From assembly GCF_002117935.1 (NCBI RefSeq), contig NZ_BDJE01000047.1:116501-180500 (forward strand): a DNA stretch of 64,000 bases. Direction: 5' to 3'. Of this stretch, positions 17,761 to 26,089 are shown one piece after another. A model generated the notes under the pieces. The model saw nothing but the letters and a program-made list of their open reading frames with translations, did no database searches and was not told the origin of the DNA. Numbering within the stretch: the first letter of the stretch is position 1; each line of letters starts with the position of its first letter. The position numbers were made by a program, and so were the translations under genes. Source of the stretch: Nocardioides sp. PD653-B2. Its GTDB lineage: Bacteria; Actinomycetota; Actinomycetes; Propionibacteriales; Nocardioidaceae.

Positions 17761-18144
17761 ATGCGTCGCGCTCCGCACGAGAACGTGGCGACCGTGCTGG
17801 TCGCCCCGGCCGCGCTGCGCGAGCTCGAGCTCGAGCTGATGCCGCTCGACCTCTGGGTCTGGCCGGTCGCGACCGCCGCGGTCTACGAGGACGGGCCGCG
17901 TGCGGCCTTCCAGATCCGGCGCCGGATGCTGATGGCCCGCCGCGGCGCCTGGGACGACGCCGCCGGGTGGACGCCGGTCTGGATCGCCTTCGGCGAGAGC
18001 TGGTACGACGGCGCCGAGCCGCTGCCCTGGGCCGCGCACCAGACGCTCTGGCGGGTCCTGGAGCGGTACGCCGAGCACACCCGCTACCGGCTCGGCCTCG
18101 GCGGGATCCCGCGCGTCGACGTGCCCCACGAGCGGAGCGCGTAG
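17761..18144 (+). CDS. Hypothetical protein, 127 aa
   Basis: Unrecognised. The start ATG at 17761 is favoured over an upstream GTG because the conserved-looking hydrophilic sequence begins there, but no strong ribosome site is present. The protein is rich in Trp and Arg (LWVWPVATAAVYE, WIAFGESWYDG, WAAHQTLWRVLERYAEHTRY), with no signal peptide or membrane helix. Codon use matches the neighbours, supporting a real gene. A 16-bp terminator hairpin follows. No function can be suggested. Confidence 0.6.
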   Translation: MRRAPHENVATVLVAPAALRELELELMPLDLWVWPVATAAVYEDGPRAAFQIRRRMLMARRGAWDDAAGWTPVWIAFGESWYDGAEPLPWAAHQTLWRVLERYAEHTRYRLGLGGIPRVDVPHERSA

Positions 18145-18174
18145 AGCACGACCGGCTCGCGGTCGCCGTGACGG

Positions 18175-18208
18175 CGAACGCCCCCGCCGGATCCGGCGGG
18201 GGCGTTCG
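18175..18208. terminator. Bidirectional hairpin between a hypothetical gene and tRNA-Phe
   Basis: A perfect 16-bp GC-rich stem (CGAACGCCCCCGCCGG and its complement) encloses a 2-nt centre. It lies between the stop at 18144 and the 3' end of the oppositely oriented tRNA-Phe, so it can serve both. Confidence 0.8.
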
Positions 18209-18233
18209 TGCAGGTCGCGGCCTGCGGTGCCTG

Positions 18234-18307
18234 TGGCCAGGGGCGGGGTCGAACCGCCGACCTTCCACTTTTCAGGCGGACGCTCGTACCAACTGAGCTA
18301 CCTGGCC
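18234..18307 (-). tRNA. tRNA-Phe (GAA anticodon)
   Basis: 74-nt cloverleaf on the minus strand. Acceptor GGCCAGG pairs with CCTGGCC, discriminator A. The D arm is GCTC/GAGC, the anticodon loop CTGAAAA reads GAA, and the T arm contains GGTTCGACC. The 3' CCA is not encoded. Confidence 0.97.
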
Positions 18308-18414
18308 AAGCGACCGAAACCCTACAGGAGCGCGCGCGGCCTCACGAAAACGGGGAGGGCCGGTGCTTTTGGAGGCCGCTCAGGCGGCCCCTATGCTGTG
18401 CCGAAGCATGTCCG

Positions 18415-18487
18415 GCCCCCATCGTCTAGCGGCCCAGGACCCCGCCCTTTCACGGCGGTAGCACGGGTTCGAATCCCGTTGGGGGTA
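18415..18487 (+). tRNA. tRNA-Glu (TTC anticodon)
   Basis: 73-nt cloverleaf. Acceptor GCCCCCA pairs with TGGGGGT (with a terminal G.U pair). The anticodon stem CCGCC/GGCGG holds loop CTTTCAC, reading TTC. The T loop is GGTTCGAATCC. CCA is not encoded. Confidence 0.97.
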
Positions 18488-18739
18488 CTGCGTCGAACAG
18501 GGGTCTGACCAGCGGAAGCGCTGGGCGGGACCCCGTGGCCATGGTGGCCCCACCCGGGGCCTCCGCGGAGCTGTGGTGCTGCGGGCAGAACCCAGATCGC
18601 ACAACACAGGTCTCGCAGTGACAAGACGGCGGTCAGTCGGGCACGTGACCAAGGACCCTGTTCGTCGTCCTGGCCGGGGCTCTAGCGTGAGGTCGAACCG
18701 CTCGATGCGGAGCGTGCCTCTACCCAGCAGGTGAGTTCC

Positions 18740-19273
18740 ATGCGACAGCCCGAGCCTGACGTCAGGATCCTGCTTTCCACCCTCTGGATCTTTGCGACCC
18801 TCAACTATCTCTATTGCGACGTGCTGTCCTTGATGGACTCTCACCTGCTGCGTCAGTACCTGGTGGGGACCGTGGGCGACATCGAGATGACCCAGACATT
18901 CCTGGTCGGCGCCGCGGTGCTCATGGAGATCCCGATCGGCATGGTCCTGGTGTCCCGGGTGGCGGGCTATCGGGTCAACCGGTGGGCCAACATCGTCGCT
19001 GGTTCGTTGATGACGGCAGTCCAGGCGATCACCGTGTTCGTGGGCTCGACGACTCCGTACTACGCGTTCTTCAGCGTGGTCGAGATCGCGACCACCGCGT
19101 CGATCGTCTGGCTGGCCCTGCGGTGGCACGTGGCCCCTGTGGTGCGCGACCAGCCGTTGCTGGCGACACCGAGCACACTGCTGACGACGACCGGCGGCGT
19201 CCCGCCTGCCAGGCGTCCTACGACACGGGCGGACGCAGGTCGATCTTCGTTCTGGAGCCGGCCTCGGCGCTGA
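18740..19273 (+). CDS. DUF6326-like four-helix membrane protein
   Basis: 177 residues. The ATG at 18740 is preferred to GTG at 18731 because AGCAGGTGAG lies upstream at suitable spacing. Hydrophobic segments (LLSTLWIFATLNYLYCDVLSL, FLVGAAVLMEIPIGMVLVS, NIVAGSLMTAVQAITVFVG, AFFSVVEIATTASIVWLAL) predict four membrane helices, as in DUF6326 proteins of unknown function. The last ~30 residues are Arg/Thr/Pro-rich and overlap the 3' end of the convergent gene by 56 nt. They look like antisense read-through rather than a family tail, suggesting loss of the original stop. Confidence 0.7.
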   Translation: MRQPEPDVRILLSTLWIFATLNYLYCDVLSLMDSHLLRQYLVGTVGDIEMTQTFLVGAAVLMEIPIGMVLVSRVAGYRVNRWANIVAGSLMTAVQAITVFVGSTTPYYAFFSVVEIATTASIVWLALRWHVAPVVRDQPLLATPSTLLTTTGGVPPARRPTTRADAGRSSFWSRPRR

Positions 19274-19946
19274 CGCCGCGGACGAGCAGGTAGCCGATCA
19301 TCCAGAACTCGCCGATGGTGGCAGGCAGCGCCAGGAGGCTGGCCGCGAGCTGGGTGTCGGTGAGGTAGGTGAGGAACGGGGCGAGGACGTAGGCCGCTCC
19401 GCCGACGATGAGAACCCAGCCCAGGGGGCGGGGCATCCAGGCGGACAGGTGCACGAGCCGGCCCATGGGGATCAGCCACAGCCCGAAGAAGATCTCGCCA
19501 GCAAGCCAGAGTTGGTCGCTCGCGACGTACAGCAGCTGTGCGGTGGCGGCCGCGTCGCCGCCGGGGGCGAGGGACGTGTCGAGGGCGACATCGAGGGAGG
19601 TGGCGAGGAGCGCCGCGCTGATCAGGATCGCGATGGCGTTGACGAAGCTGAACGCCACCAGGGACCCGGCCGCGAAGGTGTCGACCGACCGGAAGAGTCG
19701 GTAGAACCACAACCCGGCGAGGGCCTGGGTCACGACGATGCCCAGCTCGAGGGCGATCCCGATCCGAGCGAGGGTCTCGTTGCCGGTCAGTTGGGTCAGC
19801 GTGGTGGCCGGGCTGTCGGCGTCGAAGAGTTGCGGGCGGATCAGCAGGTGGCCGCCCAGGCCGGTGAGCGCGATGCCCAGATACAGCAGGCCGGTGGTGC
19901 GGGCAGTGCGAAGGAGGGCTGGGCGAACGAGGTCGCGCGGCGACAT
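19218..19946 (-). CDS. DUF4386-family membrane protein
   Basis: 242 residues with about six hydrophobic segments (LLYLGIALTGLGGHLLI, IALELGIVVTQALAGLWFY, LVAFSFVNAIAILISAALLA, LAGEIFFGLWLIPMGRLV, GWVLIVGGAAYVLAPFLTYL, TIGEFWMIGYLLVRGV). The pattern RTTGLLYL near the start and LW.GEIFFGLWLIP.G match DUF4386, a family with no assigned function. RBS AGGAGG precedes the ATG by about 8 nt. It converges on the DUF6326-like gene; both genes encode small polytopic proteins and may be an acquired pair. Confidence 0.82.
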   Translation of the reverse strand: MSPRDLVRPALLRTARTTGLLYLGIALTGLGGHLLIRPQLFDADSPATTLTQLTGNETLARIGIALELGIVVTQALAGLWFYRLFRSVDTFAAGSLVAFSFVNAIAILISAALLATSLDVALDTSLAPGGDAAATAQLLYVASDQLWLAGEIFFGLWLIPMGRLVHLSAWMPRPLGWVLIVGGAAYVLAPFLTYLTDTQLAASLLALPATIGEFWMIGYLLVRGVSAEAGSRTKIDLRPPVS

Positions 19947-20165
19947 GGTGTCCTCCTGGGTGCCGTACGGCGCAAGCTAGCCCGCACTGACAGGCGATGG
20001 CTAGGGTCGGAGGTCCTCGAACGGCGCGGCGAGCGCTGGAGCCTCGAGCGCGTGCCGGTGCCACCGTCGCCGTAGCGGGTCCCGATTGGGAGTCGACGCG
20101 ATGTGTGGGTTAGAGTTCCACCGCTTCAGCAATGAGGCCCAGCACGGCAACACAGCACCACACCT

Positions 20166-20239
20166 GGCCCCGTAGCGCAGTTGGTTAGCGCGCCGCCCTG
20201 TCACGGCGGAGGCCGCGGGTTCGAGTCCCGTCGGGGTCG
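20166..20239 (+). tRNA. tRNA-Asp (GTC anticodon)
   Basis: 74 nt. Acceptor GGCCCCG pairs with CGGGGTC, discriminator G. Anticodon loop CTGTCAC reads GTC. T loop GGTTCGAGTCC. CCA is not encoded. A terminator follows 5 nt later. Confidence 0.97.
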
Positions 20240-20244
20240 CAGAC

Positions 20245-20279
20245 GAAACGCTCCGGATCACACCGATCCGGAGCGTTTC
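20245..20279 (+). terminator. Rho-independent terminator of tRNA-Asp
   Basis: A perfect 15-bp stem (GAAACGCTCCGGATC with its complement) and a 5-nt loop end in TTTCT. It directly follows tRNA-Asp. Confidence 0.9.
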
Positions 20280-20302
20280 TGTTGCTCCAGCACAATGGCC
20301 CC

Positions 20303-20656
20303 ATGCCGATCGAGATGGGCCGTGCGGACTTCGAGGACCTCGTCGACCGGGCCCTCGACGAGATCCCCGACGAGATCACCGCGCTGGTCCGCAACGTGGT
20401 CGTCCTGGTCGAGGACGAGCCGCCCGAGGACGAACCCGACCTGCTCGGCCTCTACGACGGCATCGCGCTCACGGAGCGCTGGGGCGACCCGATGATGGAG
20501 CTGCCCGACCGGATCTTCATCTTCCGCGGGCCGCTGCTCGACATGTGCGACACCGTCGAACAGCTCGTCGACGAGGTCCGGATCACCGTCGTGCACGAGG
20601 TCGCCCACCACTTCGGCATCGACGACGACCGGCTCCACGACCTCGGCTACGCGTGA
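20303..20656 (+). CDS. Zincin-like metallopeptidase family protein (DUF1025/MMP type)
   Basis: 117 residues. The C-terminal VVHEVAHHFGIDDDRLHDLGY carries the zinc-binding HExxH (His98, Glu99, His102) and a downstream Asp, as in the possible-metallopeptidase family PF06262. The acidic N-terminal half is typical of actinobacterial members. No signal peptide, so it is cytoplasmic. Start at ATG 20303 rather than 20282, because the family sequence begins MxIEMGRxDFE and a CACAAT -10-like box sits exactly 6 nt upstream, with no ribosome site. It ends 10 nt before a 65-bp palindromic repeat. Confidence 0.9.
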   Translation: MPIEMGRADFEDLVDRALDEIPDEITALVRNVVVLVEDEPPEDEPDLLGLYDGIALTERWGDPMMELPDRIFIFRGPLLDMCDTVEQLVDEVRITVVHEVAHHFGIDDDRLHDLGYA

Positions 20657-20666
20657 CGTCCGGGGA

Positions 20667-20731
20667 CGGTAGTCCCTGACGTTTCGGGCCTGGATCTGCG
20701 CGTCTCACCCCGGAAACGTCAGGGACTACCG
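20667..20731. repeat. 65-bp dispersed palindromic element, copy 1
   Basis: 19-bp perfect arms (CGGTAGTCCCTGACGTTTC and complement) flank a 27-nt centre. It occupies almost all of the gap between the convergent stops at 20656 and 20735. The centre, read in reverse complement, resembles that of copy 3. Probable bidirectional terminator. Confidence 0.9.
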
Positions 20732-20734
20732 CAC

Positions 20735-21058
20735 TCAGACCAGCCAGAACCCCAGTGCGCAGGCGGCCAGCGACACCCCGATCGTGAGGACGGCGTACGC
20801 CGTGCCCCGCGCTGGGCCCTGCGCGTGGGTCTGCACGGCGAAGGCCGAGTACGTCGTGAAGCCGCCGCAGAAGCCGGTGCCGAGCAGGGCCATGGCGTGG
20901 CCGGACAGCGCGAGCGCCGAGAACAGCCCGAGCAGGAAGGACCCGGCGACGTTGACCGCCCCGGTGCCCCACGGGAAGTCCCGGTCGTGGCGGCTCGCGA
21001 CGGTGAAGCGCAGCGGCGCACCGACAGCGGCGCCCAAGGCGACCAGCAGGACCGTCAC
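20735..21058 (-). CDS. crcB: Fluoride channel subunit CrcB/Fluc (second of pair)
   Basis: 107 residues, four membrane helices, the usual size for a Fluc subunit that exports fluoride. Family motifs are GAPLRF near the start, the PWGTGAVNVAGSFLLGL helix 2 with its channel asparagine, and GFCGGFTTYSAFA, the phenylalanine-box/Na+-site region. The GTG start overlaps the stop of the upstream crcB by 4 nt (GTGA), so the two are translationally coupled. Paired crcB genes usually encode opposite-topology partners of a heterodimer. Confidence 0.93.
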   Translation of the reverse strand: MTVLLVALGAAVGAPLRFTVASRHDRDFPWGTGAVNVAGSFLLGLFSALALSGHAMALLGTGFCGGFTTYSAFAVQTHAQGPARGTAYAVLTIGVSLAACALGFWLV

Positions 21059-21477
21059 TCGTCGCCTCCCTCGCCGGCGAAGATCCCGCGCTCGAGCGCC
21101 GTCGACCAGCGGTCGGCCACCAGGACCGCGACCAGGCACGCGCCCAGCGTCGCGACGAGGTAGGTCGACGCCAGGGCGACGTGGCCGGCGTCGAGGAGGG
21201 CGCGCGACTGCTCGGAGTAGGCGGACAGGGTCGTGAACCCGCCGAGGACGCCGGGGCCGAGGCCGACGGCGAGGGTGCGGTTGTCGCGGACCCGGGCGGC
21301 GGCCGGCAGCAGCGCCAGCAGGAAGGCGCCGGCGACGTTGATCGCGAACGTCGACCAGGGGAAGGCGTCGGCGTCAGCCGGGAACACCTCGGTGAGGCCC
21401 CACCGGGCGACGGCTCCGACCGCGCCTCCGACCGCCACCGCCGCGATCAGCCGCGGCGGCGGGAGGGCCGTCGTCAC
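21055..21477 (-). CDS. crcB: Fluoride channel subunit CrcB/Fluc (first of pair)
   Basis: 140 residues with four predicted helices. Motifs are GAVGAVARWGL, FPWSTFAINVAGAFLLALL and GVLGGFTTLSAYS. It differs from the second subunit by an N-terminal VTTALPPPRL leader and a longer C-terminus, as expected for two non-identical half-channels. The GTG start overlaps the stop of the upstream ATPase-type gene by 3 nt. No fluoride riboswitch sequence was recognised upstream of the operon. Confidence 0.93.
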   Translation of the reverse strand: MTTALPPPRLIAAVAVGGAVGAVARWGLTEVFPADADAFPWSTFAINVAGAFLLALLPAAARVRDNRTLAVGLGPGVLGGFTTLSAYSEQSRALLDAGHVALASTYLVATLGACLVAVLVADRWSTALERGIFAGEGGDE

Positions 21478-22484
21478 GAGACGCTGCTCTGCCGCCTGGA
21501 CACGGGCGCATCCTGCCACGCCAGCGAGGCCTCGCCCTTCTCCTGTCGCACGAACTCGTTGAGGAACCAGCGTTGGAACCGCTGCTGCTCGGGGGTGCGC
21601 GCCAGCGACAGCAGCCGCTCCTCGCGGCAGAACGCGTCCGCCAGGTCGAGCAGCTCGATGAACCGGCCGATCTTGGCGGCCGTCTGGCGGGGCATCGCGA
21701 CGTGCAGATCGGTCGTCGCGGCGCCCGACTGGAGCGCCTGGTCGATCTGGTCGGCCCCGATGCCTTCGCGCAGGTCGCGCTCCAGGGAGCCGAAGAGGTC
21801 GGAGAGGTCCTTGGCGAGCGGGTACTCGGACTCGTGGGCCAGGGCGAGCAGCCGCACCTCGCGGCGCAGCTCGCGGTAGTGGCGCTGGAACTCGACGAAC
21901 GAGCGCAGGGGCACGCCGCGGATGTCGATGCGCATCTCGTCGGTCGAGGGCTGGGTGGACACCGGCGTCGCCGTCTCGCCGGTGACCACCCCCTCGACCA
22001 TCTCGTCGCGGGCCTGCGCCGCCGGCACGAACCAGACGAGCTTGCCGTTCTCCTCGACCTCGACGCCCCACGCGTCGGAGCAGCGCGCGACGATGCTCAG
22101 GCCGCGCCCGAAGGTGAGCATCAGGTCGTCGTCGTCCGCGGGACCGACCCCGGGCATCTGGGGCAGCTCGACCGACCCGTCGCGGACCTCGACGCGGGGG
22201 TGCTCGCGGGTGCCGCGGACGCGGACGCTCAGGGGCGGCCCGGCGTGCAGCAGCGCGTTGGTGACGAGCTCGGAGACCCCCAGCTCGGCGCACTCGACGA
22301 GGTCGCTGCGGGCGATGTCATGGCAGGTCTGGACGACCCAACGGCGTGCGTCCTGCACGCCGCGGGGACCCGAGCCCAGGGACAGGGCTGGCCTGTTCAG
22401 CGGCACGGTGGTCTCCACGAGGAACGAAGGCTGGCGGCGAAGCCATTGTCGGCTCGTGTACCCCTCGATATCCACGCCAAACAT
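21474..22484 (-). CDS. Anti-sigma-factor-type ATPase (HATPase_c_2) with C-terminal helical domain
   Basis: 336 residues. The N-terminal half is an RsbW/SpoIIAB-like ATPase: N-box ELGVSELVTNALLHAGPPLSV, D-box in EVRDGSVELP and G-box FGRGLSIVARCSDAWGV. The C-terminal 170 residues are predicted helical (FVEFQRHYRELRREVRLLALAHESE, then FQRWFLNEFVRQ) and were not recognised; they may bind a partner. The ATG at 22484 is chosen because the ATPase domain follows, and further upstream reading is antisense to ndh. The 3-nt overlap with crcB suggests one transcript, though a functional link to fluoride is not obvious. Confidence 0.8.
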   Translation of the reverse strand: MFGVDIEGYTSRQWLRRQPSFLVETTVPLNRPALSLGSGPRGVQDARRWVVQTCHDIARSDLVECAELGVSELVTNALLHAGPPLSVRVRGTREHPRVEVRDGSVELPQMPGVGPADDDDLMLTFGRGLSIVARCSDAWGVEVEENGKLVWFVPAAQARDEMVEGVVTGETATPVSTQPSTDEMRIDIRGVPLRSFVEFQRHYRELRREVRLLALAHESEYPLAKDLSDLFGSLERDLREGIGADQIDQALQSGAATTDLHVAMPRQTAAKIGRFIELLDLADAFCREERLLSLARTPEQQRFQRWFLNEFVRQEKGEASLAWQDAPVSRRQSSVS

Positions 22485-22659
22485 CCGTGTCGGCGCCTTC
22501 TTCGAGCGGTCCAGACGGGTACGACGATCGAATCGATGGCGAATCGCCCTGTGATCGAGGAGACGTACCCCGATTGCGCCCGGGAGCCCCTGCGACGGAA
22601 CAATGGGAGTACGAGAGAGTGTTCTTCTGGCACGATCCAATTCGTAGGAAAGGTCCGTG

Positions 22660-24156
22660 ATGGCAGCCACCGAGGCAGCTCCGCAGACACCCCAGCACCG
22701 CCACCAGGTGGTCGTCATCGGCTCCGGCTTCGGAGGCCTCTTCGGCACCAAGGCGCTGCGTCGTTCCGACGTCGAGGTCACGATGGTCGCCAAGACGACC
22801 CATCACCTCTTCCAGCCGCTGCTCTACCAGGTCGCGACCGGCATCCTCTCCCAGGGAGAGATCGCGCCGCCGACCCGCGAGGTGCTGAGCAGCCAGAAGA
22901 ACGCGAGGGTCCTGCTCGGGGAGGTCACCGGCATCGACCTCGAGCAGCGGCTGGTCACCTCGCAGGTGCTCGGCCGTCAGACGGTCACGCCGTACGACTC
23001 GCTGATCGTCGCGGCCGGCGCCGGCCAGTCGTACTTCGGCAACGACCACTTCGCGGAGTTCGCTCCCGGCATGAAGAGCATCGACGACGCCCTCGAGCTG
23101 CGCGGCCGGATCTTCGGCGCGTTCGAGATGGCCGAGCTCGGCGCCGCCCGCGGCGAGAACGTCGACCACCTGCTGACCTTCGTGGTCGTCGGTGCCGGCC
23201 CGACCGGCGTGGAGATGGCCGGCCAGATCGCCGAGCTCGCCCACCGCACCCTGCGCAAGGACTTCCGCTCGATCAACACCCGCAGCGCGCGGGTGATCCT
23301 CGTCGACGCCGCGCCGCAGGTGCTGCCGCCGTTCGGCGCGAAGCTCGGCGCCAAGGCGCAGACCGAGCTCGAGAAGCTCGGCGTCGAGGTGATCCTGGGC
23401 GCGATGGTGACCGATGTCGACGAGCGCGGCATCGAGATGAAGTTCAAGGACGGCCGGATCGAGCGGATCGACACCGTCACCAAGATCTGGGCCGCCGGCG
23501 TCCAGGCCAACCCGCTGGGCCGCACGCTGTCGGAGCAGACCGGTGCGCCGCTCGACCGCGCCGGCCGGATCAGCGTGAACCCCGACCTGACGCTGCCCGG
23601 TCACCCCGAGGTCTTCGTCGTCGGCGACATGATCTCGCTCGACCACCTCCCGGGTGTCGCCCAGGTCGCCATCCAGGGCGCCAAGTACGCCGCCAAGGAG
23701 ATCGACAACCGGCTGAAGTCCAAGGCGTCGGCCGGCCCGTTCCACTACTTCGACAAGGGCTCGATGGCGATCATCAGCCGCTTCCGGGCGGTCGCGCTGA
23801 TCGGCAAGTTCCGGATCACCGGAGTGCTCGCCTGGCTGATGTGGCTGGCCCTGCACCTCATCTACATCACCGGCTTCAAGAGCCGGGTCACGGCGCTGCT
23901 GCACTGGGCCGTCTCGTTCATCGGCCGCGGCCGGTCCGAGCGCACGACCACCGAGCAGCAGATCTTCGCCCGCAGCGCCCTCAGCAGGCTGAAGCGCGGC
24001 GCGGCCGACCTGGTCTCCGACCCGGGCGCGTACGACGCCGCGCGGCAGCTGCTCGAGACCACCCGGCGCGCCGAGCTCGAGGCCCAGGCGCTGGAGGAGG
24101 CGCGGCTCACCGACGCCGGCCAGCGCGGTGTGCCCGTGGGCGAGCGGGTCGGCTAG
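22660..24156 (+). CDS. ndh: Type II NADH dehydrogenase (NAD(P)/FAD-dependent oxidoreductase)
   Basis: 498 residues. FAD-binding GXGXXG (VVIGSGFGGLFG) lies at the N-terminus and a second Rossmann motif for NADH (VVVGAGPTGVEMAGQ) near residue 180. FVVGD is the conserved FAD-contact motif, followed by VAIQGAKYAAKEI, and the LPGVAQVA quinone-site region is present. A hydrophobic C-terminal segment (VLAWLMWLALHLIYITGFKSR) anchors it to the membrane face. It transfers electrons from NADH to menaquinone without proton pumping. ATG with AGGAAAGG ribosome site. About 50 extra C-terminal residues form a charged helical tail. Confidence 0.93.
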   Translation: MAATEAAPQTPQHRHQVVVIGSGFGGLFGTKALRRSDVEVTMVAKTTHHLFQPLLYQVATGILSQGEIAPPTREVLSSQKNARVLLGEVTGIDLEQRLVTSQVLGRQTVTPYDSLIVAAGAGQSYFGNDHFAEFAPGMKSIDDALELRGRIFGAFEMAELGAARGENVDHLLTFVVVGAGPTGVEMAGQIAELAHRTLRKDFRSINTRSARVILVDAAPQVLPPFGAKLGAKAQTELEKLGVEVILGAMVTDVDERGIEMKFKDGRIERIDTVTKIWAAGVQANPLGRTLSEQTGAPLDRAGRISVNPDLTLPGHPEVFVVGDMISLDHLPGVAQVAIQGAKYAAKEIDNRLKSKASAGPFHYFDKGSMAIISRFRAVALIGKFRITGVLAWLMWLALHLIYITGFKSRVTALLHWAVSFIGRGRSERTTTEQQIFARSALSRLKRGAADLVSDPGAYDAARQLLETTRRAELEAQALEEARLTDAGQRGVPVGERVG

Positions 24157-24163
24157 CTCCGCG

Positions 24164-24832
24164 TTACTCGAAGTAGCGGGGCGTCGCCTCGGCCTCGTGC
24201 TGGGCGATCGCCGCGCGCGCCCAGCGCGGCAGGATGAAGACGCCCTCGGCCTCCACGGTCACGCCCTCCTCGTCGAGGATGTGGCCCTTCGCCCAGGTCT
24301 TGATGCCCTCGCTGCGGTCGATCCAGCTCTCCGCGCGCAGGTCACCCAGCCGGGTCCCGCGCCGGTAGCGCAGGGTGAGGGTGCCGGTCATGCCCGGCTT
24401 CCCACCGGCGCCCGCGGCCTCGCCGAGCATCTGGTCGAGGATCAGCGCGGAGACGCCGCCGTGCACGAGGTCGGGCGGCCCCTCGTAGGCCGCGCCCAGG
24501 TGGAACGACGACCAGGAGCGGCCGGTCTCGTCGTGCTCGACCACCAGCGGCGGCGCGATCGGGTTGCGCAGCCCCACCACGGAGTTGCCCCACGGGCGCC
24601 CGCGCCCGGTGACGCCGAACCGCACGCCGTACGGGCCCTCGAGCTGGCGGGTGCGCAGCCGGGCGGTCAGCGCCTCGACCTGGGCCTGCACGGCCCGGAT
24701 CTCGTCGTCGTCGACCTCCGTGCGGATCGTGGCGTCGACGAGCTCCCGCACCGCCTGGGTGAACGGCACGTAGACCGCCTTCTGGCGCTCCAGCTCCTCC
24801 GGGGCGATGTCGTCCTGCACGTATCCGGCCAC
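24164..24832 (-). CDS. PaaI-family hotdog thioesterase-like protein
   Basis: 222 residues. The hotdog core is in the C-terminal two thirds: SSFHLGAAYEGPPDLVHGGVSALILDQMLGEAAG contains the HGG(V) signature preceding the central helix, followed by TGTLTLRYRRGTRLGDL. The N-terminal ~60 residues are helical. Family members hydrolyse acyl-CoA thioesters; the substrate is unknown. The GTG start has a TAGGAT box exactly 6 nt upstream and no ribosome site, indicating a leaderless transcript. It converges on ndh with an 7-nt gap. Confidence 0.88.
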   Translation of the reverse strand: MAGYVQDDIAPEELERQKAVYVPFTQAVRELVDATIRTEVDDDEIRAVQAQVEALTARLRTRQLEGPYGVRFGVTGRGRPWGNSVVGLRNPIAPPLVVEHDETGRSWSSFHLGAAYEGPPDLVHGGVSALILDQMLGEAAGAGGKPGMTGTLTLRYRRGTRLGDLRAESWIDRSEGIKTWAKGHILDEEGVTVEAEGVFILPRWARAAIAQHEAEATPRYFE

Positions 24833-24873
24833 GCCCGGATCCTAGAACACGTTCCATTTGGTCCAATGTCCCG

Positions 24874-25398
24874 GTGACCGCGCTCTCGACACCCGACGTC
24901 CGGCTGCACGCGTCGTGGGCGGAGGCGGTCGCGGAGTTCTACGCGGTCGGCGAGGAGCACATGCACGGCTCCGGGCTGTGGGACTTCGAGCACCTCGACG
25001 TGACCGAGGCCGGCTGCCGGACCGTCGTCGAGCACCTCCTCGCTCAGGCCGACCCCGCGACGCTGCAGCCGGAGGGTCGGGTGCACTGCACCTACTACTG
25101 GATCACCGAGGGCGACGAGTTCGTCGGCTACCTCGCCCTGCGCCACGCGCTCACGCCCTGGCTGCTCGAGGAGGGTGGCCACATCGGGTACGCCGTACGA
25201 CCGTCTCGACGCGGTGAGGGACACGCCTCCCGCGCCCTCGCCCTCGCCGTACGGGCGGCGGGCGAGCACGGGCTGGACCGGGTCCTGCTCACCTGCGACG
25301 CGGACAACGTCGCGTCGAGGCGCACCATCGAGGGCGCCGGGGGAGAGCACGAGGACTCGCGCAACGGCAAGCGCCGCTACTGGATCAGGACGCGCTGA
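24874..25398 (+). CDS. GNAT-family N-acetyltransferase
   Basis: 174 residues. The acetyl-CoA-binding motif A is visible as IGYAVRPSRRGEGHASRALALAVR, followed by LTCDADNVASRRTIEGAGG and a C-terminal RRYWIR strand, the layout of RimJ/L-like acetyltransferases. The acceptor substrate cannot be predicted. The start is GTG at 24874, diverging from the thioesterase gene by 41 nt. Codon use is native. Confidence 0.88.
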   Translation: MTALSTPDVRLHASWAEAVAEFYAVGEEHMHGSGLWDFEHLDVTEAGCRTVVEHLLAQADPATLQPEGRVHCTYYWITEGDEFVGYLALRHALTPWLLEEGGHIGYAVRPSRRGEGHASRALALAVRAAGEHGLDRVLLTCDADNVASRRTIEGAGGEHEDSRNGKRRYWIRTR

Positions 25399-25600
25399 CG
25401 GGCGCGGCCGGCTCGGCCGCGCCCGTCGGTGCCCGCTCGTCCGTCGACGCGTCGTCCTCCGGTGACGGCGCGGTCTCGGCAGGATCCGGCTGCCGGGACG
25501 ACGTGGCATGCGGGGAGAAGACAGCCCGCGCCAGGTCCTCGACCACCGCCCGACCGAGGTCGGGCGGGGCAGGCTCGTGCTCAGGTGTCCCTCTCCCCAT
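25385..25600 (-). CDS. Possible small Ala/Pro-rich disordered protein
   Basis: 71-residue frame (MGRGTPEHEPAPPDLGRAVVEDLARAVFSPHATS...) with strong third-position GC, but no recognisable domain. It overlaps the convergent acetyltransferase stop by 14 nt. The acidic Pro/Ala-rich tail looks disordered. It may equally be chance coding bias in GC-rich sequence. From 25601 to 25830 I see nothing else recognisable. Confidence 0.3.
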   Translation of the reverse strand: MGRGTPEHEPAPPDLGRAVVEDLARAVFSPHATSSRQPDPAETAPSPEDDASTDERAPTGAAEPAAPVSAS

Positions 25601-25830
25601 GCCCTGAGAACGGTCCTGCGAGGCGGGCGTTATGAGGAGCGGTGCGGTGGTCTGGTCCAGTGGGGGCCCGGAAATAGAGTGAACCGCCGGCGTCTCGGGT
25701 CACCGACGGTTCAACAGCCGTGAGGTTAGGGGCTGCCGCCCGCGCCGCGCATCTGAATCCAGGCAAAATCTGGTCCGGACGCCGACTGGAGTAGACCGGC
25801 TGTCCGGTGGCCCCGTGCGGACCGCCTCGG

Positions 25831-25903
25831 TAGGCCCCGTGGGACTCGAACCCACAACCAAAGGATTAAAAGTCCTCTGCTCTGCCAATTGAGCTAGGGG
25901 CCC
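25831..25903 (-). tRNA. tRNA-Lys (TTT anticodon)
   Basis: 73 nt on the minus strand. Acceptor GGGCCCC pairs with GGGGCCT (one G.U), discriminator A. Anticodon loop CTTTTAA reads TTT. T loop GGTTCGAGTCC. CCA is not encoded. A truncated accessory gene lies immediately upstream of it. Confidence 0.97.
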
Positions 25904-26089
25904 GGGGCATGGGACGTGAGTCCGGGCCTCCCTCGGGACTTCCCTGGGGAAGACCGCCCCATGATCGGGCGCCATCATCGCAGACCGACCCGCCGGGCGG
26001 CCTCTGGGCCCTGGCCCCAGGCGGCCGCTCGACGTGCCCGGTAGTGGTGACCCGACGTCGTTCCGAGGGTCGATGTTCTCCCGGGCAAG

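Noticed and set aside
20282..20302. Upstream start for the zincin-like gene (MLQHNGPMPIEM…)
   Set aside because: This start lies directly after the tRNA-Asp terminator, and the family begins at the second methionine; the -10 box fits only the later start.
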